Below, piece by piece: positions 56,654 through 64,000 of a DNA stretch of 64,000 nucleotides (position 1 is its first letter; each line of letters opens with the position of its first letter). A program made the translations under genes and the position numbers. The DNA is from Trifolium pratense (lineage: Eukaryota > Streptophyta > Magnoliopsida > Fabales > Fabaceae). Location of the stretch: positions 39,110,409 through 39,174,408 of the forward strand of contig NC_060065.1 of the NCBI RefSeq assembly GCF_020283565.1. The letters are read 5' to 3'. The notes under the pieces are model-generated. The model ran no database searches and was not told the DNA's origin. It was given only the letters and a program-made list of their open reading frames with translations.

Positions 56654-58757
56654 TGTAACGACCCAATTTTCATATTATTATTTTTATGTGTTAAAATATT
56701 TTATTTAACGTGGAATTTTAATTAAGTTAATAACTAGAGTTATTTATCGAGTACTTTAGTTATTAAGCGAGTAGAGGGAGAGTTAACGTGTTATTGGGCC
56801 AAGCCAATTGGGCTTGAGGCCCAATGGGCCTTGTGTGTGTGAGGGGCGCCCATATGGCCTAGGGGAAGGGAGAAACATTTCATTTTTCTCATATTCTTGT
56901 GAGAAAGAGAGGAAGAAGAGGAGAGCTTGGGAGCTAGAGCAAGGGGAGAGCTAGGGATTCGAGATCTTCGTCGTGTTTTCTTCGAATCCAGGTAAGAGAG
57001 TAGATTTCATATTCGTGGGTGACTCGAGGAAGGGGAGAATGTCGATTTCTCCTCACCCGAACTTCCTCCACCCCATTTTCGTTTTAGCTTAGAACGGATT
57101 TTCTTGATGAAAATCGTTCCTAAGGTTCTTAATATGTTTAACATGCTTTTAACATGATTAATGAACGGATTTAATGATTAAAAAACGAGTTTATGAAAGA
57201 TTAAACTCAAGAACTTTGTGTTCTTGAGAGTTTTGAGTAAAAGTGTTAAATCTCTACTTTTTCGTAGTAAAAATGGTAGATCGGTGAAATGAACCGTCCT
57301 TTTGTGTTTAGATATGTTTGTAGCACTTGAATACAAACTCTTTTGGGATTTATAACATGAAAAATGGGATTTTTGGGCGTTTTTGTGTAGAAAACGCATG
57401 TTTTTCCGCCTCAGGCACAATAATTTCCGCCTGAAACGGAAGAGCAGTGAGCAGCCAACCTTTCAGATGTTTCTGCGCCTCAAACATAAATTTTTGCGCC
57501 TCAGGCGTAAACTTCCGCCTCAAACGTAAAAATTTCCGCCCCAGGCGGAAATGCTGCAGATTTCACCAATTTTTCATCTGCTATCTTCCTTTGCATGTAT
57601 TTTCAATCAGTGTCTTATTCTTACATGATTGTTGATGCTTGTTGATGCTTATAACGATTGTTAATCATGTATGAAGTATAAATGAAGTATATTAAGGTGT
57701 TAATCAACTTAATAAAGAAGGATATTAGAATTATGTTATTCTAATAAAGACGGATATTAAGGTATTGATTATCTTAATAAAGACGGACGTTGGATAGTGT
57801 TCCACGTTATTGTTGACGGGCTATATGCCAAAATTGTTGATGAATATATTCATGAGTTTGAGTGCATGCATCATGAATATTTAGGGATATTGGCTTGTCC
57901 AATAAAGAAGGATATCGAACTATATTTGTTTGATAAAGACGGATATCGGAGGTGAAATACTCTGATAAAGACGATGGTACCACATGCATTAGAGGTGTCT
58001 AGAGGACATAACATGAATGTGAAGCATTAGATTGCATTAGGGATTATGTGTGCATTTTATAATAAATGATGTTTGACACATACTTGGTAAATGTTGATTG
58101 TTAATCCGTATGTGAGGAGCAGAGTCCGTCATGACTATAAAATGAACAACGCAGGGTCCGGTATGACCATAATCTGAACAATGTATTTGTTGATGTTTTG
58201 GTATTGTCCGAGACGACGTGAAACTATATGTTTGGTGTATTTTGTGGATGATTGATTAGGTGATAAATGAAGTATATGCATGATATATGAATATGCATGA
58301 ATGATGGTGATGTATATGTATAATGTATGATTATGCATGTTTTTATGAAGAAGTGTTTAAGTACCATTTACTTACACTTGTATATTTTGAGTATGTTATC
58401 TAACTCTCTTTTATGTGTTATGTGCTGGACCGTTGGGGGTCCAGATTTACAGGTTTTGTGGTATTCGATGTCGAGTCGTCGGTGAAGCTCTGCTCTGATT
58501 GTGACACGGGAAAAGGGGTTTTATATGTATATAGAGTCTCCTTATCTAGGTTGTTTTGTATAGCTAATAAATACATTAGTTGATTTAACATTTGTATAAA
58601 CAAGTATTTTTACTAATTAACTACATTAGTATTATTTTGGTAGAGGAGTGTAATACTCGAACCGACATTCAATAAATTAAATGTGATTTTCCGTTGCGTA
58701 TTTTGAAAAAGATTTTACTAAGGTAGAAATATATAAATAATGGGTTTGGGTGTTACA
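56654..58757 (+). repeat. 3' LTR
   Basis: Same length as the 5' LTR with a constant offset of 5468 bp. Differences I can see are single bases around 57486, 57580 and 57820 and two bases near 58162. Confidence 0.95.
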
Positions 58758-59790
58758 AAAAGTTAGTAGAAAAATGCTAAAAAATTTCTAACATTTCTCA
58801 GCAAGATTTGAGCCCTTAACCTTTTAGTTACACTCCTTATTATATTTACCACTAAGCCATATGAATTAATTTGTTATATTTTTGGAACCATCTACAATAT
58901 ATTAAAAGAAGATACATATGAAATCACCAATTTTCCCCTATTTCATTTTTTGACACATAATCAATTTCAAGGGTATTTTGTGTCTTTATTAAAAAAAGTT
59001 AGTAGAAAAATGCTAAAACATTTCTAACATTTCTCAGCAGGATTTGAACCCTTAACCTTTTAGTTACACTTCTTATTATATTTACTACTAAGCCATATGA
59101 ATTAATTTGTTATATTTTTGGAACCAATATGAGTTAAATACCCAATTATAACCATAAAACTCCACTTTTTTTGTTACTTCTCCCATGATTTTTTTTTTTT
59201 ATCTAAAACTCCAATTTTTTGTATGTAACCCAAATTCAAATTACCTCATTTTATACAAATTCAATTTTTTTATTTAACAAAAATCAATTAACTGGACATC
59301 GATAAATCCTATACAATCTACTATATAGGCGAATTAATATATGCGGTATTAATTTTCTTTTACTTACTCAATTTAAAATGTTTCTTTACCTTAAAAAATA
59401 AAATAAATAACATATAGAAATCCACATAAAATTAATAATTATGACCGATGAATGAATATAATGACACATCTACAATATATGAAAAGAAGATACATATTTT
59501 TTTGAAGGAAAAAAGAAGATACATATCAATTAACTGGGCATCGATAAATCCTATACAATCTACTATATAGGCGAATTAATATATGCAGTATTAATTTTGT
59601 TTTGCTTACTCAATTTAAAATGTTTCTTTACCTTAAAAAAAATAAAATAAATAACATATAGAAATCCGCATAAAATTAATAATTATGACCGATGAATGAA
59701 TATAATGACACATCTATAATATATGAAAAGAAGATACATTTTTTTTTGAAGGAAAAAAGAAGATACATATGAAATCACAAATTTTCCCCT
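58758..59790 (+). repeat. Higher-order repeat of Helitron-like 5' ends, right part
   Basis: Continuation of the 49857-51185 array across the LTR element: TCTACAATATATTAAAAGAA at about 58894, TCAATTAACTGG at 59284 and 59527, and TCTA(C/T)AATATATGAAAAG at about 59468 and 59712. With the LTR element removed, two blocks of about 1.2 kb follow each other. Confidence 0.75.
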
Positions 59791-59849
59791 TTTCATTTTT
59801 TGACACATAATCATTTTCAAGGGTATTTTGTGTCATATTTGAAAGTTAA

Positions 59850-61370
59850 TAACTAATTTCAATATTTTAATAATACAAGGATCTAATTTTTTGTGGGATT
59901 TCTGCGAGGCATATGTTTTTACTCTTATTAATGAAGTTTTCAGTTTTTTACTATTTTTTGTGAGACCTATATTTATACTCATATATTAATACGAAAATCT
60001 ACTATTTTTTGTGATTCTCAAAGAATTTGTGTTTTTACAAATATATTATGTTGTCTATTTTTTTTAATAATTTTACGGGCTATATTTATATTAATACGGG
60101 AACCTCTTTTTTTTTTGTTATATCTACGAGCCTTATATTTTTACTCCTATATTAATAAAGTTGTTTGTTTTTTTTATTTATAATTTTACGAGTTATACTC
60201 GTATATTTATACGGAGACATAATCTTTTGTGTGAATTATGCGGGACCTATATCTATCCTCTTATTAATAAGGTTTCCTGATCTTTAATAATTTATGTAAA
60301 ACCTAAATTTATACTCATATTTAATACGGTGACCTAATTATTTTGATGATTGTTGCGAGACCTATATTTTTACTAGCATATTAATAAGATTGCTTATTTT
60401 TTAATAATTTTTACGGGACTATATTCATACTCATATATATATTTATTACAAGGACCTAAGAAAATAAGATACATGTGAAAATCTCATGTTACCCCTACTT
60501 AATAATTTGACACATCATCACTTTCATGAATATTTTGTGTCATATTTGAAAGTTAGTAAATAATTTCAATATTTTAAAAATTTTCTTGAGGTGGTTAATT
60601 CCATCTTAATATTTTACTCCTTCCGTTTTTTTATAAGTGTTCAGTTAGAATGATAACACTTAATTAATAAAGTGGATTTTTGCACATTATCTTCCTATTA
60701 TACCCTCATCTTAATCCAAGAATAAATTCCTATTTTTTTGCACTTTTTCAAATAAATTTTTGTTTTCAATTTTTTACTATTTTTTTTAGAGCTATATTTA
60801 TAATCATATATTAATACGAGAACCTAATCTTTTGTGTGATTTTTGGGGACCTAAGTGTTTTTTTTTGGTACACAGGGACCTATGTGTTTTACTCATATTA
60901 ATAAGCTTGCCCATCTTTTATAATATTTGCGGGACCTATATTTATACTCATATATTTATATGGAAACTTTTTTGTTTGTGTGGTTTCTACGGGACTTATA
61001 CTTTTAATTATATATTAATTAAGTTGTTTGTAACAAAAATAAAATAAAAATTAAGTTGTCTATTTTTATTTTTTTTACAATTTTACAGGTTATACTCATA
61101 TTTAATACGGTGACCTAATTATTTTTATGATTATTGTGAGACCTATATTTTCACATATGATAGCCTATTTTTTAATAATTTTTAGTGACTATATTTATAT
61201 TCATATATTAATACATTGACATAAGTTTTTTGGTGATTTTTCCAAGACCTATGTTTTTACTAATATATTAATAAGATAGCCTATTTTTTTCATAATTTTT
61301 ACATTATCCTTATTTATATTCCTATATTAATATGGAGACCTAAGGTTTTTTGGTAATGATTTTACCATTG
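59850..61370 (+). repeat. Degenerate AT-rich tandem repeat
   Basis: Phrases of the type GGGACCTATATTTATACTCA followed by TATATTAATACGG(A/G)GACCTA alternate with TTTTACTCATATATTAATAA. The spacing is about 50-60 bp, forming dimer-like units over 1.5 kb. The copies are strongly diverged. No gene. Confidence 0.7.
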
Positions 61371-61510
61371 TTCTTTTTCTATTTTTTTTACCAAATATTG
61401 TATCCCTTCTATTTTTTTATATTTTAATCAACTTTCCAATAAATTTCATCTTACCAAATGAGGAGCGGCAACGCCGCGACTCCCGTGCGGACGCACGGGT
61501 GTCATGCTAG
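61371..61510 (+). mobile_element. Helitron 3' terminus (hairpin plus CTAG|T)
   Basis: The hairpin CCCGTGCGGACGCACGGG lies at 61482-61499, followed by a 7-bp spacer and CTAG at 61507-61510, then T. It is preceded by GCGGCAACGCCGC, a second small palindrome. It is closely related to the ends at 10238 and 28248. Confidence 0.82.
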
Positions 61511-61857
61511 TAAATTGATAATATAATAAATTTAATTAGTACAAACTTATTAAATTATCCTAAATATTCCTAATAAAATTTCTAATTTTTTATTAAAAAT
61601 ATGCACGGGACAATTATTTGTCACTAAGAAAAATTATCAAAAAAATAATAATTATTTGTCACTGAAACATAATTTTTTTTAATAATAAGTAAGTTTACAA
61701 TAAATAATTAACACAATAAATTCCACTTATATTTTAATAATATTATATAACAAATATTTAAATATTTAATTTTAAATAAAGTTTCTATATTAATATAGCA
61801 AACTCAAATATCGAATAAAAGTCAATGAACCCGTGCGAATGCACGGGTCTTTAAACT
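61511..61857 (+). mobile_element. Short segment ending in a second Helitron-type hairpin
   Basis: The hairpin CCCGTGCGAATGCACGGG is at 61830-61847, then TCTTTAAACTA; the expected CTRR is only CTAT. Directly after it the sequence continues as the Helitron 5'-type segment of 61858. It is likely a diverged 3' end abutting another copy. Confidence 0.55.
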
Positions 61858-62868
61858 ATAATATATTAAAATCGATTACCACCAAAGTTACTAATTTATC
61901 CTTATTACTTTTAACCACGTTGCAAGTTTTGTATTCTTCATTGTAATTTCACTAAAAAAATACATAGAAAGAATATAAGATAAATATAAAAAAGTATGAT
62001 ATGTGATGATAGCCAATTATATTATGTTTTTAATAGTAATTTAGGATAGTTTTAATAGCAATTGAAGCCCAAAAGCAGCAAATACCAGGAAAAGTTAAGT
62101 TACTTGGCCCGGAAGCAAGAAAAGTAGAAAAAACATAAAAAAAAAAGGCCAAAAACGTAATAAACAGCGCTATCATCGTACCTACGATGAGATCTAGCAT
62201 GGCGTGATGAGAATGCAGTTTAAAATGAAGAAAATCTGCAACAAATCTTTTCCATCGTACCACGATGACTTGTCATCGTGGCACGATGAAGGCGGTTGAG
62301 GAAAGCAGAAAATCTGGAGAAGATCTTCCTTCGTACCACGATACGATCCATCGTGGCCACGATGAGGCAAAATTACACGCCATCGTGGCCACGATGTGTG
62401 CGATGGACGCGCAGAAAAGCCCAAAACTCAGCTGAAAAACTATAAATGGAGCATTCTTCCTTCACTATTATTCATTCAGAAATCACTAAACAATATTGTT
62501 TCTTTTTTTTTTTTTGATGAAAAATATTGTTTATGTTTCTTTTTTTATATAAAGTATTGTTTTTGTTTTATTTCTATTTTTATATTGCTATTTTTATGTG
62601 ATTTCTTATTATTTTTTCTATAATTTTTTTTCTTGACTAAACTTTCTATAATTTTTTTATTGTTTTTTTTCCCTATTTTTATGTATAGATTGTTCTATTT
62701 TATTCTATCTATAGTTCTATACTATTTTTTTTCTCTTATTTTTAAGCATATTATCTTTCTATATTTTTTTTTTTGTGAAATTACAATGAATGTTATAAAA
62801 TTTGCAACGTGGTTAAAAGTAACAAGAATAAATTATTAACTTTTGTGGTAATCGATTTTAATATATTA
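61858..62868. mobile_element. Inverted-repeat block of Helitron 5'-type arms around an LTR-like promoter
   Basis: The left arm (61858-61990, TAATATATTAAAATCGATTA... CACGTTGCAAGTTTTG) is inverted at 62755-62868. The right arm continues to about 62500 with the same A/T-rich sequence found at 49500-49800. The middle (about 62000-62490) is unrelated to the arms: it has CATCGTGG/CCACGATG palindromes and a TATAAATGG at 62441, as in an LTR promoter. No coding sequence is seen. Confidence 0.6.
62173..62400. repeat. Cluster of CATCGTGGCCACGATG palindromes
   Basis: Five or more palindromes occur (62173-62190, 62252-62268, 62272-62290, 62330-62367 with two overlapping, 62380-62396), each pairing CATCGT with ACGATG. 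They lie just upstream of the TATA-like TATAAATGG at 62441. Confidence 0.85.
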
Positions 62869-62871
62869 ATA

Positions 62872-64000
62872 AGGGTAAATAGGGTTTTACCCCCCTGCAA
62901 AATAAGCCAATTTTGCATTACCCCCTGCAAAAAAAAAACTTGGGATTACCCCCTGCAATATGAAGATTCTCTCTTTTTACCCCCTGCTTGACAACTTGGC
63001 ATAAAATCTTTATTTTTTTATGAGGTGGCATGCATATGTGGCATTTATTTCATTTTTATTTTTTTAATTTGCACATGTCATTTTTATTATTAAATAAATT
63101 GGTGACAAATATTTAAAAAATTTCACTTAATTAGTTTTAAAAAAAAATAAAAAATATTGTGTCAAAAAAAAATTATTAAAAATAAAATATGTTAATTCAA
63201 AAAGATATGTTAATCCATTGTTTCTAACGAAAAAAAAAAAACTCACAATCTTTTTATGTAACATAACACAAATCTTTCTCCTTCTCATTCTTCTTCTCAA
63301 AACCCAAAATTATTTTTTCTCCAACACAAACTCGGAATCCCAGAATCCTTTTTCTCTAAAATAAAACCTAGAAATCCGCCGAATCACTCCGCCGAATTCG
63401 TCGAAACAAATGATTGATGAAGAACAAAGGCAGGAACTAGGAACCGGATTTCCTATAAAGGCAGAAACTGAGTTTTTGAATTTATGGGTTAGGGATTGAA
63501 TTGATGGGATGAAGAATTGGGAAGAAGAATTATGTTTTTGAGTTAGGAAGAAATTGAGTTGTTGCAAAGGGATGAAGAATAGAAGAACAAAAGAAATTTA
63601 TGATTATGTTTCTGGGTTTACCGAGATTGATTTTTGGAAGAAAAAAAAATTGGGTTCTTTTTGGATTGTTGTTCTTGGTGGTGTTGATGATTTTGTTGAT
63701 GTTGTTGTTGTTTTTGGTGGTGTTGATGTTGTTGTTCTTGTTGAATGATGAAAGTTATCGTGGTAGGGATGAAGGGAAAATTAGAAAAGAATTTATTATT
63801 ATTTTTTTAATTTTTAGTTTATTTAATAATAAAAATGACATGTGCAAATTAAAAAAAATTAAATGCCACATATGCATGCCACCTCATAAAAAATAAAGAT
63901 TCTATGCCAAGTTGTCAAGCAGGGGGTAAAAAGAGAGAATCTTAATATTACAGGAGGGTAATCCCAAGTTTTTTTTTTGCAGGAGGTAATGTAAAATTGG
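62872..64000. mobile_element. Large TIR/foldback element, right end outside the window
   Basis: 62878-63060 (GGGTAAATAGGGTTTTACCC, ACCCCCTGCAAAA, CCCCCTGCTTGACAACTTGG, GGTGGCATGCATATGTGGCA) is the reverse complement of 63858-64000. The arms exceed 140 bp and the outermost right end lies beyond 64000. The middle (63270-63770) looks like a promoter or 5' UTR plus coding-like DNA and may be captured host sequence. A MULE-type origin is a guess. Confidence 0.75.
63270..63770 (-). other. Gene-like interior of the terminal foldback element
   Basis: 63270-63330 is CT-rich and 63540-63760 is rich in GTT/GAT triplets ((GTT)n-like at 63680-63750). Frames on both strands are low in complexity and match nothing I know. 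It may be captured gene sequence, with no function assignable. Confidence 0.3.

Larger units (their letters stand above)
51186..58757 (+). mobile_element. Complete, very young, non-coding LTR retrotransposon (LARD-like)
   Basis: Two LTRs of exactly 2104 bp (51186-53289 and 56654-58757) begin TGTAAC and end GTTACA. A primer-binding site TGGTATCAGAGCC (initiator Met-tRNA type) lies at 53292-53304, and a purine tract AGTAGGGGAGAG at 56641-56652 directly precedes the 3' LTR. A perfect 5-bp target duplication AAAAG lies at 51181-51185 and 58758-58762. The 3.36-kb interior has no gag or pol frame, so the element must be moved in trans. The orientation is fixed by PBS and PPT. The PPT context (GAGGGCGAAAATCC before it) resembles Ty3/gypsy elements. 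I count about five LTR substitutions and no indels, so insertion is recent. Confidence 0.95.

Overview
This is nuclear DNA from a flowering plant, most likely a legume of the Medicago/Trifolium group. Signs of this are strongly AT-rich non-coding DNA, GT-AG introns, plant-type LINE, copia, Helitron, SINE and MITE families, and nepenthesin-like aspartic proteases. The legume placement rests on my recognition of the repeat families, so it is an inference. Only three genes look intact. They are an intronless secreted aspartic protease at 15666-16934 (minus), a paralogue of it at 34554-35891 (plus), and a six-exon, probably organelle-targeted methyltransferase of the YtqB/MnmM type at 39486-43542 (plus). 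Everything else is transposable elements, their fragments, tandem repeats and unassigned intergenic DNA.

Layout. 1-3743 is a 5'-truncated, frameshifted LINE on the minus strand, next to a Helitron 3' remnant ending at 3836. 3.8-8.7 kb holds a duplicated segment (3837-4109 and 7610-7871), small MITEs and a transposase-like zinc-knuckle remnant. 8.7-10.24 kb is an inverted-repeat region containing five head-to-tail copies of a ~190-bp Helitron, bounded on the right by another Helitron 3' end. 10.28-15 kb is a pile of copia, LINE and solo-LTR pieces. The first protease gene follows, with a MITE 42 bp upstream of its TATA box. 20.2-22.9 kb is a decayed RPA70-like single-strand DNA-binding gene of the sort Helitrons carry. 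24.9-28 kb is a ~0.7-kb tandem repeat, and a third Helitron end lies at 28248. 29.7-32.1 kb is a TIR element inside a duplicated flank. The second protease has a MITE nested in a MITE directly upstream.

36-39 kb holds a CACTA terminus, a SINE with a perfect 10-bp target duplication, and a degenerate satellite built on palindromes. After the methyltransferase gene come three nearly identical ~1.6-kb foldback elements, each bounded by (AT)n tracts (43907-48875). 49.4-61.5 kb is a Helitron-type higher-order repeat split by a very young non-coding LTR retrotransposon (51186-58757; LTRs of 2104 bp, target duplication AAAAG). 61.8-62.9 kb is an inverted-repeat block around an LTR-like promoter with palindromes. 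A large foldback element runs off the right end.

The genes do not form a pathway. The protease paralogues point away from each other across 17.6 kb of repeats and look like members of a local family. The most unusual content is structural: head-to-tail Helitrons with a constant 2-bp linker, foldback elements in AT microsatellites with hairpin-array cores, and MITEs lying directly upstream of both protease promoters.
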